From Methylobacterium bullatum (GTDB lineage: Bacteria > Pseudomonadota > Alphaproteobacteria > Rhizobiales > Beijerinckiaceae), in contig LR743504.1 of NCBI GenBank assembly GCA_902712845.1, forward strand, positions 718,001 to 782,000: a DNA stretch of 64,000 nt. The letters are read 5' to 3'. Below the pieces are notes generated by a model. It was given only the letters and a program-made list of their open reading frames with translations. It was not told where the DNA came from and did not search any database. The position numbers and the translations under genes are program-made. Of this stretch, positions 1 through 9,043 are shown one piece after another. Within the stretch, counting starts at the first letter, position 1. Each line of letters starts with the position of its first letter.

Positions 1-2519
1 TCTTCTGGGAATTGACGAGTATCGTCTCGTTCCTGCTCATCGGCTACTGGTCCGACAACGCCTCCGCCCGGGACGGCGCGCGGATGGCGCTGACCATCAC
101 GGCGGCAGGCGGCCTCTGCCTGTTCGTCGGATTGGTGCTCGTCGGGCAGATCGTCGGCAGCTACGACCTCTCGGTGGTGCTCGCCTCGGGCGACGCAATC
201 CGCAACAATCCGCTCTACCTGCCGGCCCTGGTCCTGGTGCTGGCCGGCGCGCTCACCAAATCGGCGCAGTTCCCGTTCCACATCTGGCTGCCGCGCGCCA
301 TGGCGGCACCGACCCCGATCAGCGCCTACCTGCATTCGGCCACCATGGTGAAGGCCGGCATCTTCCTGATGATCCGGTTCTGGCCGGTGCTGGCCGATAC
401 CGAGGCCTGGTACTGGATCGTCGGCACCGCCGGCATGGTCACGATGCTGGTGGGCGCTTGGAGCGCGATCTTCCAGCACGACCTCAAGGGCCTGCTCGCC
501 TATTCCACCATCAGCCATCTCGGCCTGATCACCCTGCTCCTCGGCCTCGATTCGCCACTGGCCGTCGTGGCGGCGATCTTCCACACGGTGAACCACGCGA
601 CGTTCAAGGCCTCGCTGTTCATGGCGGTGGGCATCATCGACCACGAGACCGGGACGCGCGACATGCGCCGCCTCAGCGGTCTGTGGCAGGCCATGCCCTA
701 TACGGCGACGCTGGCGATGGTCGCCGCCGCCGCGATGGCGGGTGTGCCGCTCCTCAACGGCTTCCTGTCGAAGGAGATGTTCCTGGCCGAGGCGGTCGAC
801 AACGCGGACGGCCACCTGCTCAATCTCGCCTTGCCGGTGCTGGCGACGTTGGCGAGCGCCTTCACCATGCTCTATTCCGTGCGCTTCATCCGGCAGGCCT
901 TCTTCGGACCCGCCCCGCACGACCTGCCGCACGCGCCCCACGAGCCGGTCCGCTGGATGCGCATCCCGATCGAGCTGCTCGTCCTCGTCTGCGTCGCCAT
1001 CGGCCTCGTACCGAACCTGACGATCGGTCCCCTCCTCGCAGGCGCGGTCCGGGCGGTCCTCGGCGAGCGGACCCCCGATTACGACCTCGCCATCTGGCAC
1101 GGCTTCAACGCGCCGCTCGCACTCAGCATGGTGGCGCTGCTGGGCGGCATCGCGCTCTATGTTGCGTTCGGGCGGCGGATCAACACCAACCCCCGCGGCG
1201 GCCCCTGGCTGATGGACCGGATCGACGGCGGCTGGCTGTTCGAGCGGACCATGACCGGCCTCGTGAACGGCGCGCGCCGCCTGGAAGCCGGGCTCGGCGC
1301 CGAGCGCCTCCAGGCGCAGTTGCGCATTCTCTTCCTCACCGTGCTCCTGGCCGCATCGGTGACGGGCGCCGCACGGGGTCTCGACCTGTTCGCGCCGGGC
1401 AAGACCACGGAATTCGACCCGGCCTTCGCGCTGATGTGGCTCGTGGGCGCGGCCTGCGCCATCGGCGCGGCGGAGCGGGCAAAGTACCACCGGCTGTCCG
1501 CCGCCATCTTCGTCGGCGGGGCGGGCCTCGTGAGCAGCCTCACCTTCCTCTGGCTCTCCGCCCCGGATCTCGCGGTGACGCAGATCCTGGTGGAGATCGT
1601 CACCACCGTGCTGCTGCTGCTGGGCTTGCGCTGGCTGCCCAAGCGCGATGCGGCGATTCCGGCGCCAGCTTGGGAGAAGACACGGTCCCGCCGTCGACGG
1701 ATGATCGATCTCGGCATCGCCGCCTTTGCCGGCCTCGGGCTCGCCGGGCTGGCCTACGCGGTGATGACCCGGCCCGCCGTCGACGGAATCGCCCGCTGGT
1801 TCATCGAGGAGGCCTACCCGCAGGCGGGCGGACGCAACGTCGTCAACGTATTGCTGGTGGATTTCCGGGCCTTCGACACGCTGGGCGAAATCTGCGTGCT
1901 GGGCATCGTCGGCCTGACGGTGTTCGCGCTCCTTCGCCGCTTCCGACCCGCCTCCGACAGTCTGGGACCTCCCAAGCAGCAGGTGAACCACGACGCCTAT
2001 GACGATGCCCGCGAGGGCCGCGAGCTCGGCGACACCACCGCCGACGCTCTCCTCGTCCCGCGCGTGGTGACGACGTGGCTGTTCCCCTTCATCGTCCTCC
2101 TCGCCCTGCACCTGTTCCTGCGCGGCCACGACCTGCCGGGGGGCGGCTTCGCGGCGGGCATCGCGCTCACCATCGCCTTCATGCTGCAATACATGGCCCA
2201 GGGCGCGCAGTGGGTGGAGGCGCGGCTCCGGATCCAGCCGATCTCGTGGATCGGCATCGGCCTGCTGGTCTCCGTCTCGGTCGGCGCCGGTTCCTGGCTG
2301 TTCGGGCGTCCGTTCCTGACGGCCTATTTCGCCTATTGGAAGCCGCCTCTGCTGGGCAAGGTTCCGGTGGCGAGCGCGCTGCTGTTCGATCTCGGGATCA
2401 TGGTGCTGGTGGTGGGCGCGAGCGCGCTGATGCTCGTGGCCCTGGCTCACCAATCCCTGCGGCGCACCCGCCCCGCCGAGGCGGGGGTTGAGCGGGTCGT
2501 CGAGAAGGAGCCCGCCTGA
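1..2519 (+). CDS. mrpA: Mrp-type Na+/H+ antiporter subunit A fused to MnhB domain (5' partial)
   Basis: Large membrane subunit of the multi-subunit Mrp/Mnh/Pha cation/proton antiporter, homologous to NuoL/ND5. The reading frame is open to the left edge (first full codon at base 3), and the TTG at 12-14 lies inside the conserved FWELTS stretch, so the true start is outside the window. Proton-translocation helices are recognisable (KSAQFPFHIWLPRAM, HTVNHATFKASLF). The last ~150 residues (from about VVTTWLFPF, with RGHDLPGGGFAAG) match the MnhB domain, so A and B are fused as in rhizobial PhaAB. The stop overlaps the mrpC start (TGATG), which indicates translational coupling. Role: pH and Na+/K+ homeostasis at the inner membrane. 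Confidence 0.93.
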   Translation, partial: FWELTSIVSFLLIGYWSDNASARDGARMALTITAAGGLCLFVGLVLVGQIVGSYDLSVVLASGDAIRNNPLYLPALVLVLAGALTKSAQFPFHIWLPRAMAAPTPISAYLHSATMVKAGIFLMIRFWPVLADTEAWYWIVGTAGMVTMLVGAWSAIFQHDLKGLLAYSTISHLGLITLLLGLDSPLAVVAAIFHTVNHATFKASLFMAVGIIDHETGTRDMRRLSGLWQAMPYTATLAMVAAAAMAGVPLLNGFLSKEMFLAEAVDNADGHLLNLALPVLATLASAFTMLYSVRFIRQAFFGPAPHDLPHAPHEPVRWMRIPIELLVLVCVAIGLVPNLTIGPLLAGAVRAVLGERTPDYDLAIWHGFNAPLALSMVALLGGIALYVAFGRRINTNPRGGPWLMDRIDGGWLFERTMTGLVNGARRLEAGLGAERLQAQLRILFLTVLLAASVTGAARGLDLFAPGKTTEFDPAFALMWLVGAACAIGAAERAKYHRLSAAIFVGGAGLVSSLTFLWLSAPDLAVTQILVEIVTTVLLLLGLRWLPKRDAAIPAPAWEKTRSRRRRMIDLGIAAFAGLGLAGLAYAVMTRPAVDGIARWFIEEAYPQAGGRNVVNVLLVDFRAFDTLGEICVLGIVGLTVFALLRRFRPASDSLGPPKQQVNHDAYDDAREGRELGDTTADALLVPRVVTTWLFPFIVLLALHLFLRGHDLPGGGFAAGIALTIAFMLQYMAQGAQWVEARLRIQPISWIGIGLLVSVSVGAGSWLFGRPFLTAYFAYWKPPLLGKVPVASALLFDLGIMVLVVGASALMLVALAHQSLRRTRPAEAGVERVVEKEPA

Positions 2520-2887
2520 TGGAGATCGTGCTGTCCCTGGGGATCGGGGTCTTTGCCGCCTCGGGCATCTGGCTGATGCTGCGTCCCCGCACCTTCCAGG
2601 TCGTGCTGGGCATCTCGCTGCTGAGCTACGCCGTCAACCTGTTCATCTTCGCCATGGGCCGGCTGACGGTGGGCGCGCCGCCGGTGCTCGGGGCCGGGGC
2701 CGACATCGTCTCCGTGGACGATCCGGTGCCGCAGGCCCTGGTCCTCACCGCCCTGGTGATCGGCTTCGCGCTCACCGCCCTCTTCCTCGTCGTGCTGCTC
2801 GCCGCCCGCGGCATCACCGGCAGCGACCATGTGGACGGTCGCGAGCCGCACCTGGCGGAGCCGAATCCAGAGACCCCGCATCCATGA
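2519..2887 (+). CDS. mrpC: Mrp antiporter subunit C
   Basis: 122-residue NuoK-like subunit of the Mrp cation/proton antiporter with three predicted membrane helices (about residues 5-20, 28-48, 72-95). The segment PVPQALVLTALVIGFALTAL is the typical MnhC/NuoK signature. Its ATG overlaps the stop of the A/B fusion, and its own stop overlaps the next start by 4 nt (ATGA), placing it firmly inside the operon. The C-terminal tail of about 20 residues is charged and proline-rich, as often seen in alphaproteobacterial PhaC. Confidence 0.93.
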   Translation: MEIVLSLGIGVFAASGIWLMLRPRTFQVVLGISLLSYAVNLFIFAMGRLTVGAPPVLGAGADIVSVDDPVPQALVLTALVIGFALTALFLVVLLAARGITGSDHVDGREPHLAEPNPETPHP

Positions 2888-4491
2888 ACGCCACGGTTCT
2901 GAATGCCCCCCTCGTCAGTCACTGGACCGACCATCTCGTCGTCCTGCCCATCGTGCTGCCGATCGCGGTGGCCGGGGCGATGTTCCTCATGGACGAGCGC
3001 CGGAGTCGGCTGAAAGGGGCGCTCAGCCTCGCCACGGTGCTGGCCCTCCTCGGCATATCCCTCATCCTCGTCTGGCGCGCGAGCGAGGCGGCGCAGATCT
3101 ACCGCCTCGGCAACTGGGCCGCGCCCTACGGGATCGTGCTGGTGGCCGACCGGCTCTCGGCCCTGATGCTGGCGCTCGGCAGCGTGCTGGGCCTGTGCGC
3201 CCTGGTCTTCTCCTTCGCCCGCTGGGGCCGGGCGGGTCCGCGATTCCACGGTCTGTTCCTCCTGCTCCTGATGGGGGTGAACGGCGCCTTCCTCACCGGG
3301 GACCTGTTCAACCTGTTCGTGTTCTTCGAGGTGATGCTGGCCGCCTCCTACGGGCTCGTCCTGCACGGATCGGGCGAGACGCGGATCCGGGCCGGCCTCG
3401 GCTACATCGCGGTCAACCTCGTCGCCTCGCTGTTCTTCCTCGTCGGCGTCAGCCTCATCTACGGCACGATGGGAACCCTCAACATGGCCGACCTCGCCCG
3501 GCGGCTCGCGGCGCCGGAGGCGGGGGAACTCGCCCTGTTCGAGATCGGCTGCGCGATCCTCGGCATCGCCTTCCTGACCAAGTGCAGTGCCTGGCCGCTC
3601 GGGTTCTGGCTGCCCACCACCTACGCGGCAGCGAGCGCGCCTGCGGCCGCGATCCTCGCGATCCTGAGCAAGGTCGGCGTTTACGTGGTGGTGCGCCTGA
3701 GCCTGCTGCTGTTCGGGGCGGGACTGTCGGAGGGGTTCGGACAGACCTGGATTCTCGCCGCCGGTCTCGCGACGATGGCCTATGGCGCCATCGGCATCCT
3801 GGCGGCGCGCGACCTCACGCGGGCGGCGGGCTATGCGGTGATGATCTCGTCGGGCACGGTGCTGGCGGCTTTGGGGAGCGGCAATGACGGGGCGCTCTCG
3901 GGTGCCCTGTACTACCTCCTCGGCTCCACCCTCGCGGCGGGCGCCCTGTTCCTGCTCGCCGAAATCCTGCAGCGCGGCCGCGACCCGCTGGAGGCCGCCC
4001 AGGCCGTCTTCGCCGACGAGTACCGCGACCCGTTCGACGATGCCGACGCCACCGAGATCGGCCGGGCGATCCCCGCTGCGGTGGCGCTCCTCGGGAGCGG
4101 CTTCCTCATCTGCACGCTGATGTTGGCGGGGGTTCCCCCGCTCTCCGGTTTCGTCGGCAAGCTCGCGATCTTCACGGGGCTCACCACGGGCACGATGACC
4201 GCGTCCGCCTGGTGGCTCATCACAGCGCTGACCCTGTCGAGCTTCGCCACGCTGATGCCGATGGTGCGGCTCGGGATCAAGAACCTCTGGGTTCCGAGCG
4301 ACGACCCGCCGCCGGTCCTGCGCCTTTCGGAATTCACCGCCCTCGCCGGCCTGCTCGCCGCCTGTGTGGCGCTCGCCCTCTGGGGCGGCCCGGCCCTCGC
4401 CTATGCCGACGAGACCGTGCGCTGGCTGGCCCAGCCGCAGGATTACGTTCGCGCCGTCCTCGGGCCGTCGCGGGAAGGCGGTGGATCGTGA
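2884..4491 (+). CDS. mrpD: Mrp antiporter subunit D
   Basis: 535-residue NuoN/NuoM-like membrane subunit of the Mrp antiporter, with about 14 predicted helices. The start is the ATG at 2884, overlapping the mrpC stop by 4 nt; an upstream extension of the same frame runs through mrpC in another frame and is not credible. Typical motifs are NLFVFFEVMLAASYGLVLHG and the KCSAWPLGFWLPTTYAAASA stretch, equivalent to the antiporter-like helix containing the conserved lysine. It is followed by a GTG start overlapping its stop (mrpE). The subunit is normally required for Na+ or K+ efflux together with A. Confidence 0.93.
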   Translation: MNATVLNAPLVSHWTDHLVVLPIVLPIAVAGAMFLMDERRSRLKGALSLATVLALLGISLILVWRASEAAQIYRLGNWAAPYGIVLVADRLSALMLALGSVLGLCALVFSFARWGRAGPRFHGLFLLLLMGVNGAFLTGDLFNLFVFFEVMLAASYGLVLHGSGETRIRAGLGYIAVNLVASLFFLVGVSLIYGTMGTLNMADLARRLAAPEAGELALFEIGCAILGIAFLTKCSAWPLGFWLPTTYAAASAPAAAILAILSKVGVYVVVRLSLLLFGAGLSEGFGQTWILAAGLATMAYGAIGILAARDLTRAAGYAVMISSGTVLAALGSGNDGALSGALYYLLGSTLAAGALFLLAEILQRGRDPLEAAQAVFADEYRDPFDDADATEIGRAIPAAVALLGSGFLICTLMLAGVPPLSGFVGKLAIFTGLTTGTMTASAWWLITALTLSSFATLMPMVRLGIKNLWVPSDDPPPVLRLSEFTALAGLLAACVALALWGGPALAYADETVRWLAQPQDYVRAVLGPSREGGGS

Positions 4492-4979
4492 GCCGTCTCC
4501 TGCCCTACCCCATCCTGTCAGCATGCCTCGCCGCGACCTGGCTCTTGCTGAACGCGCCGCTCTCACCGGGCAACGTCCTGCTGGCGTTGTCGATCGGCCT
4601 CACGGTTCCCGCGGTCATGCTGGCGCTGCGGCCCCCTTCGGTACGGGTGCGCGCGCCCGGCGCCCTCGCGCGGCTCGCCGGGATCGTGCTCTACGACATG
4701 GTGCGCTCGAACATCGACGTCGCCCGCATCATCCTCGGGTTGCGCCGGGGCGAGCGGCGGATCGGCTTCGTCACGATCCCCCTCGACATGCGCGAGCCGT
4801 TCGGGATCGCGGTTCTGTCGATCATCCTCACCGGCACGCCCGGCACCCTCTGGGTCCAGTACGATTCCGATACAGGCTGCCTGCTCATCCACGTGCTCGA
4901 CTACACGGATGGCGAGGAATGGGTGCGGCGGGTGAAGGAGCGCTACGAGCGCCCCCTGATGCAGATCTTCGCCCCATGA
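4488..4979 (+). CDS. mrpE: Mrp antiporter subunit E
   Basis: 163-residue MnhE-family protein: two N-terminal membrane helices, then a cytoplasmic domain containing MVRSNIDVARIIL and a stretch ending GTPGTLWVQYD, both family hallmarks. It begins with GTG at 4488, overlapping the mrpD stop (GTGA). The end of the gene carries the first copy of a 14-bp direct repeat (4966-4979, second copy 4983-4996), so the stop-codon region has been duplicated into the gap before mrpF. Fourth gene of the antiporter operon. Confidence 0.92.
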   Translation: MSRLLPYPILSACLAATWLLLNAPLSPGNVLLALSIGLTVPAVMLALRPPSVRVRAPGALARLAGIVLYDMVRSNIDVARIILGLRRGERRIGFVTIPLDMREPFGIAVLSIILTGTPGTLWVQYDSDTGCLLIHVLDYTDGEEWVRRVKERYERPLMQIFAP

Positions 4980-4996
4980 TTTTCTTCGCCCCATGA
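4966..4996 (+). repeat. 14-bp tandem direct repeat at mrpE/mrpF junction
   Basis: TCTTCGCCCCATGA occurs at 4966-4979 (ending with the mrpE stop) and again at 4983-4996, a period of 17 bp. The second copy fills most of the gap before mrpF and looks like a small local duplication. It leaves the mrpF frame untouched. Confidence 0.85.
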
Positions 4997-5006
4997 GGTA
5001 CTTCGC

Positions 5007-5291
5007 ATGAGCGCCAACACCGTTCTCGATTGGGGGCTCGGCTTCGCCCAGGGGATGCTGGTTCTGGCCATGGCGCTCGCCGCATGGCGGATGCTGCGCG
5101 GCCCCCGCGCGCAGGACCGTATCCTCGGCCTCGACACCCTCTACCTCAACGGCATGCTGGCGGTGGTGGTCCACGGCATGCGCACCGGCAGCGGCCTCTA
5201 TTTCGAGGCGGCCCTGATCCTCGGCATGATCGGCTTCACCGCCACCGTGGCGCTGGCGAAGTTCCTGATGCAGGGCGAGGTGATCCAGTGA
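5007..5291 (+). CDS. mrpF: Mrp antiporter subunit F
   Basis: 94-residue MnhF/PhaF subunit with three predicted helices. The stretch RGPRAQDRILGLDTLYLN is the family signature and includes the conserved Arg/Asp pair. It starts 27 nt after mrpE, the only real gap in the operon, and that gap is filled by a tandem repeat of the mrpE 3' end. Its stop overlaps the GTG start of mrpG. Small hydrophobic subunit needed for assembly of the antiporter complex. Confidence 0.92.
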   Translation: MSANTVLDWGLGFAQGMLVLAMALAAWRMLRGPRAQDRILGLDTLYLNGMLAVVVHGMRTGSGLYFEAALILGMIGFTATVALAKFLMQGEVIQ

Positions 5292-5629
5292 ACGGCACCG
5301 AACTGCCCGTCTGGGCCGCGTGGCTGGTGGTGGCGCTCGCCATCGTCGGCGCGGGGTTCTCGCTCACCGGCGCCTTCGGCCTGATCCGCCTCCGGACGTT
5401 CTACGAGCGCGTCCATGCTCCCACTTTGGGAGCGACCCTCGGCATGGCGCTGATCCTCATGAGCTCGATGCTGCTCCTGTCTCTGATCGAGGGCCGCCTC
5501 GTCCTGCGCGACGCCCTGATCGGCGTGTTCCTCACCGTGACCACGCCGGTGACGCTGCTCCTCCTCGCGCGCGCCGCCGCGCAGCGCGACCGCCACGAGG
5601 GCAATCCCGACGCGCCGCCGGAGGTGTGA
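5288..5629 (+). CDS. mrpG: Mrp antiporter subunit G
   Basis: 113-residue MnhG/PhaG subunit, GTG start at 5288 overlapping the mrpF stop. Three predicted helices; the motif FGLIRLRTFYERVHAPTLGA is diagnostic for the family. It closes the Mrp operon. Only 11 nt separate its stop from the end of the convergent KefC-like gene, with no room for a separate terminator, so the two transcription units probably run into each other's 3' ends. Confidence 0.92.
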   Translation: MNGTELPVWAAWLVVALAIVGAGFSLTGAFGLIRLRTFYERVHAPTLGATLGMALILMSSMLLLSLIEGRLVLRDALIGVFLTVTTPVTLLLLARAAAQRDRHEGNPDAPPEV

Positions 5630-5640
5630 GGCGCCGCGCC

Positions 5641-7392
5641 TCAGGCCTCCGCCGCGTTTCCCCGGATGAGGTCGCGCCCGGCATAGATCCCGCCCACGGT
5701 CTCCATGTCGAGGCGCTCGGCATCGCGGCGGCGGACTTCGGCCATGACGGCGGTGGCCGCGTCCGGCTCGTCGCCGATGGCGAGGAGCGCCTGTTCGCCG
5801 AAGGCCAGGGCCGATTCGAGCGTCTCCCGGAGCTGGTAGGCGACACCGGCATGGATGAGCTCGATCGCGTGCTCGCGGTCGCGGGCACGGGCGAGGACGG
5901 GGACGAGGGGGAACTCGGCCCTGGCCAGTTCGGCGATGCGCCGGGCGGCCTCGCGGTCGTCGATGCAGATCAGGATCGCCCGTGCCGTGGCGGCGCCGGC
6001 CGCGTGCAGGATGTCGAGGCGGGTGCCGTCGCCGTAATAGACCTTGAAGCCGAATTGCTCGGCGACGCGGATATAGGCGGGGTTGGTGTCGATGATCGAC
6101 ACCGAGCAGCCGCGCGAGATCAGCGGCTGGCTCACCACCTGCCCGAAACGGCCGAAGCCGATGATGAGGGCGCTGCCCACGAGATTCTCCGGCACCTCGA
6201 CGCCCTCCGTCGAGACCGAGGCCTTGGGGCCTAGGCGGTCGAAGGCGATCACCATCAGGGGCGTGACGGCCATGGAGAGGATAATCGTCGCCGTAAGAAT
6301 GGCGTTGGTGGTGCCGTCGATGATGCCGGCGCTCGCGGCGGCGGCGTAGAGCACGAAGGCGAACTCGCCGCCCTGCGCCATCAGGGCCGCACGCTCCATC
6401 GCCTCGGGATGCGAGGCGCGCAGGAGGCGGGCGACGGCGTAGATGACGACGCTCTTCACCACCATGTAGGCGACGACACCGGTGAGGATGAGCGCCCAGT
6501 TCGCGGCGATGACCGTGAGGTCGAGGGACATGCCCACGCCGAGGAAGAACAGGCCGAGCAGGATGCCCCGGAACGGCTCGATATCGGCCTCCAGCTGGTG
6601 CCGGAAGCTCGATTCCGAGAGGAGGACGCCGGCCAGGAACGCGCCCATGGCCATGGACAACCCGCCGAGCTGCATGGCGAGAGCGGAGCCGAGCACGACC
6701 AGGAGAGCCGCCGCCGTCATCACCTCGCGGGCCTTGGAGGCGGCCAGCAAGCGGAACAGCGGGTTGAGCAGCCAGCGCCCGGCCGCCACCAGGGCGGCCA
6801 CGGACCCCAACGCGATGCCGATGCCGGAGAGGCGCTCCATCGTGCCGGTCGCCTGCCCGCCGGGGGCCAGAAGCGCCACGATGGCGAGGAGCGGCACGAT
6901 GGCGAGGTCCTCGAGCAGGAGGATCGCCACGATGCGCTGGCCCTTCGGCGTCGAGAGCGATCCCCGCTCCTCGAGCAGCTGCATGACGATGGCGGTGGAG
7001 GTGAGGACGAAGCCGGTGCCGGCCACGAACGAGATGGCGGGCGAGAACCCCATGGCGATGCCGACGAGCATGAGCGCCGCGATGCAGACGCCGACCTGGG
7101 CGAGGCCGAGCCCGAAGATCTCGCGCCGCATGCCCCAGAGCCGCGACGGCTCCATCTCCAGCCCGATGATGAACAGGAACATCACCACACCGAGTTCCGC
7201 CACGTGCAGGATGGCGTGGGCATCGGAGAACAGGCCGAGCCCGAACGGGCCGATGGCGAGCCCCGCCACGAGGTAGCCGAGGACCGAGCCGAGGCCGATC
7301 CGCTTGAACACCGGCACCGCGACGACGCCGGCGGCGAGCAGCGCCACGACCTGCACGAGTTCGCTCGCGGCACCGGATGCTTCAACGGCCAT
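5641..7392 (-). CDS. KefB/KefC-type monovalent cation:proton antiporter with RCK domain
   Basis: 583-residue CPA2 family transporter. The N-terminal ~380 residues are a Na+/H+ exchanger fold of about 12-13 helices (for example IGLGSVLGYLVAGLAIGP and the GxFLAGVLLSES stretch). From about residue 405 follows a TrkA-N/RCK domain with the nucleotide-binding GFGRFGQVV motif and a downstream acidic residue (IDTNP). This fits potassium efflux controlled by NAD(H) or glutathione adducts. Start chosen at the ATG 7392; a longer frame exists upstream but lacks family similarity, while GAGAGGAC lies 12-13 nt before this ATG. The pirin gene lies 72 nt upstream on the same strand, so the two may be co-transcribed. 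Confidence 0.88.
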   Translation of the reverse strand: MAVEASGAASELVQVVALLAAGVVAVPVFKRIGLGSVLGYLVAGLAIGPFGLGLFSDAHAILHVAELGVVMFLFIIGLEMEPSRLWGMRREIFGLGLAQVGVCIAALMLVGIAMGFSPAISFVAGTGFVLTSTAIVMQLLEERGSLSTPKGQRIVAILLLEDLAIVPLLAIVALLAPGGQATGTMERLSGIGIALGSVAALVAAGRWLLNPLFRLLAASKAREVMTAAALLVVLGSALAMQLGGLSMAMGAFLAGVLLSESSFRHQLEADIEPFRGILLGLFFLGVGMSLDLTVIAANWALILTGVVAYMVVKSVVIYAVARLLRASHPEAMERAALMAQGGEFAFVLYAAAASAGIIDGTTNAILTATIILSMAVTPLMVIAFDRLGPKASVSTEGVEVPENLVGSALIIGFGRFGQVVSQPLISRGCSVSIIDTNPAYIRVAEQFGFKVYYGDGTRLDILHAAGAATARAILICIDDREAARRIAELARAEFPLVPVLARARDREHAIELIHAGVAYQLRETLESALAFGEQALLAIGDEPDAATAVMAEVRRRDAERLDMETVGGIYAGRDLIRGNAAEA

Positions 7393-7464
7393 GATGTCGA
7401 TATGTCCTCTCGGAAGGGATTCGCGGGCGAGACCCCATCGGCCCCGCACCGGTCTCGCGCATCT

Positions 7465-8403
7465 CTACGGATAGCGCACGGGCGGGGGTGATTCCGGCAA
7501 GGGGATGAACTCGGATTCGCCGGGCACGGTGTCGAAACGGGCCTGGCGCCAGTCCTCCTTGGCCTGCTCGATCCGCTCCGGCCGCGAGGAGACGAAGTTC
7601 CACCAGAGATGGCGCGGCCCGTCCATGGGCTCGCCGCCGAGCACCATGAAGCGCGCGGCCTCGGTCGCCCTCACGCTGATGCGGTCGCCGGGATTGAACA
7701 CGAGGAGCTGTCCGGGGCCGAACCCGTCGCCCGCAATGTCGATGGCGCCGGAGACGGTGTAGATCGCGCGCTCGTCATAGGTCGGGTCGAGGGGCAGGAC
7801 CGCGCCGGCGTCCAGCGTCACGTCCGCATAGACCATCGGGCTCGACGTCCGCACCGGCGACCTGGCGCCGAAGGCCTCGCCGGCGATCAGCCGGACGATC
7901 TTGCCCTCGCCGGTGAGGATTGGCAGCGCATCCGCATCGTAATGTTCGAAGGCGGGGGCGGTCTCCTCGTCCTTGCCGCTGAGCGCGACCCAGGCCTGAA
8001 TGCCGAACAGGTTCGAGCCGGTCCGGCGCAGCCCGGCGCCGGTCCGCTCCGAATGGGTGATGCCGCGGCCGGCCGTCATCCAGTTGAGCTCGCCGGGGCG
8101 GATCGGCAGTTCGGTGCCCAGGCTGTCCCGGTGCATGATCTCGCCGTCGAACAGGTAGGTCACCGTGGAGAGGCCGATATGCGGATGCGGCCGTACGTCC
8201 ATGCCCTGGCCGAGGAGGAACTCCGACGGCCCCATCTGGTCGAAGAAGATGAACGGGCCGACCATCCGGCACTCCGTCGACGGCAGGGCCCGCCGCACGG
8301 AGAACGAGCCGAGATCCCGCGAGCGCGGGACGATCAGGGTCTTGATCGCGTTGCAGGAAAAACGATCGCCCGGAACCGGGTCGTCCGCACCGTGCCAGCT
8401 CAT
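7465..8403 (-). CDS. Pirin family protein (cupin)
   Basis: 312-residue bicupin of the pirin family. The metal-binding histidines are visible in [15 protein letters not shown] and [10 protein letters not shown], and the C-terminal pirin_C domain follows ([19 protein letters not shown]). Some bacterial pirins are quercetin dioxygenases, others act as redox-sensing partners of metabolic enzymes; the function here cannot be fixed from sequence. The start is the ATG at 8403, preceded by AAGGGA about 8 nt upstream. A perfect 9-bp inverted repeat lies 173 bp upstream (8576-8601). Confidence 0.88.
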   Translation of the reverse strand: MSWHGADDPVPGDRFSCNAIKTLIVPRSRDLGSFSVRRALPSTECRMVGPFIFFDQMGPSEFLLGQGMDVRPHPHIGLSTVTYLFDGEIMHRDSLGTELPIRPGELNWMTAGRGITHSERTGAGLRRTGSNLFGIQAWVALSGKDEETAPAFEHYDADALPILTGEGKIVRLIAGEAFGARSPVRTSSPMVYADVTLDAGAVLPLDPTYDERAIYTVSGAIDIAGDGFGPGQLLVFNPGDRISVRATEAARFMVLGGEPMDGPRHLWWNFVSSRPERIEQAKEDWRQARFDTVPGESEFIPLPESPPPVRYP

Positions 8404-8575
8404 CGCCCGTTTCCCTTCTGCTTGGTCAGATCGACGTCTCTTGCGGTGTGCGAGGCGGGCATTCCGGTCCACGCGGTTGGGCGGGGACATACGCTCGCTC
8501 CCGGCGCCGGGTCTTGAAGAAACCCGGCATGTCCGCTTCGAGAGCATCATCGGGCATCCGTGTCCGGGAGGGAAT

Positions 8576-8601
8576 AGAAACGATGGAAACCGATCGTTTC
8601 T
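8576..8601. promoter_or_regulatory. Perfect 9-bp inverted repeat upstream of pirin gene
   Basis: AGAAACGAT (8576-8584), eight-base spacer, then its exact complement ATCGTTTCT (8593-8601). It lies in the 5' region of the minus-strand pirin gene, about 170 bp before its start. The half-site spacing of about 17 bp centre to centre is compatible with a dimeric repressor operator; it could also be a transcribed hairpin. No T-run follows, so a simple terminator is less likely. Confidence 0.5.
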
Positions 8602-8921
8602 GAAAACGCACAATGAGATAGTCGTCTTCTGCTAGCGAACGCCGGATGAAAATCGTAGGACAGACAGGATGCACCGTTGGTGCGATCCGGTTCTTGACCG
8701 CACGGGGCTAAGCCGGCTGGATGAGCGATGTTATTCAAGAGATATTCTAGAAAAAAGTGCTGTTTACATTGAAAGAACTTACCCCCACCCCCATAGCATT
8801 GTGCTATTGAATGCCGTAATACATCTTTAAATATAAAAATAGTTTATAATTTACTGACTTTAAATAATTTTTTACACAAATACACAAATCAATCGACCAA
8901 ATTACATTCTTTTTTTAACTA

Positions 8922-8950
8922 TTGATACACCCCAACATCTCAGCTATACA
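8922..8950 (+). promoter_or_regulatory. Sigma70-like promoter for the RTX gene
   Basis: TTGATA at 8922-8927 and TATACA at 8945-8950 with an exact 17-bp spacer. Initiation would fall near 8957, giving a leader of about 87 nt before the ATG at 9044. The boxes sit in a very AT-rich stretch, where chance matches are more likely, so this is a good candidate rather than a proven promoter. Confidence 0.55.
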
Positions 8951-9043
8951 CAGCCTTAATTGATTCTGGTCGCAAGTTAAATTTGCGACTGCCGCAGAAT
9001 TTAAAACTCATAGGCCATATAAATAGAAGAGGGCTGCAGTTCA

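Larger units (their letters stand above)
8404..9043. other. 640-bp intergenic region turning strongly AT-rich
   Basis: The pirin-proximal half is GC-rich. From about 8740 composition drops sharply: in 8821-8880 only 8 of 60 bases are G or C by hand count. No convincing gene is seen on either strand. It holds the inverted repeat at 8576-8601 and the promoter at 8922-8950. The composition break marks the left border of the AT-rich island that carries the RTX gene. Confidence 0.75.

Noticed and set aside
2626..4566. Long minus-strand frame opposite mrpC-mrpE (646 codons)
   Set aside because: Composition is dominated by Arg/Glu/Gly/His, as expected from the antisense of GC-rich membrane-protein genes; the plus strand has clear Mrp subunits.
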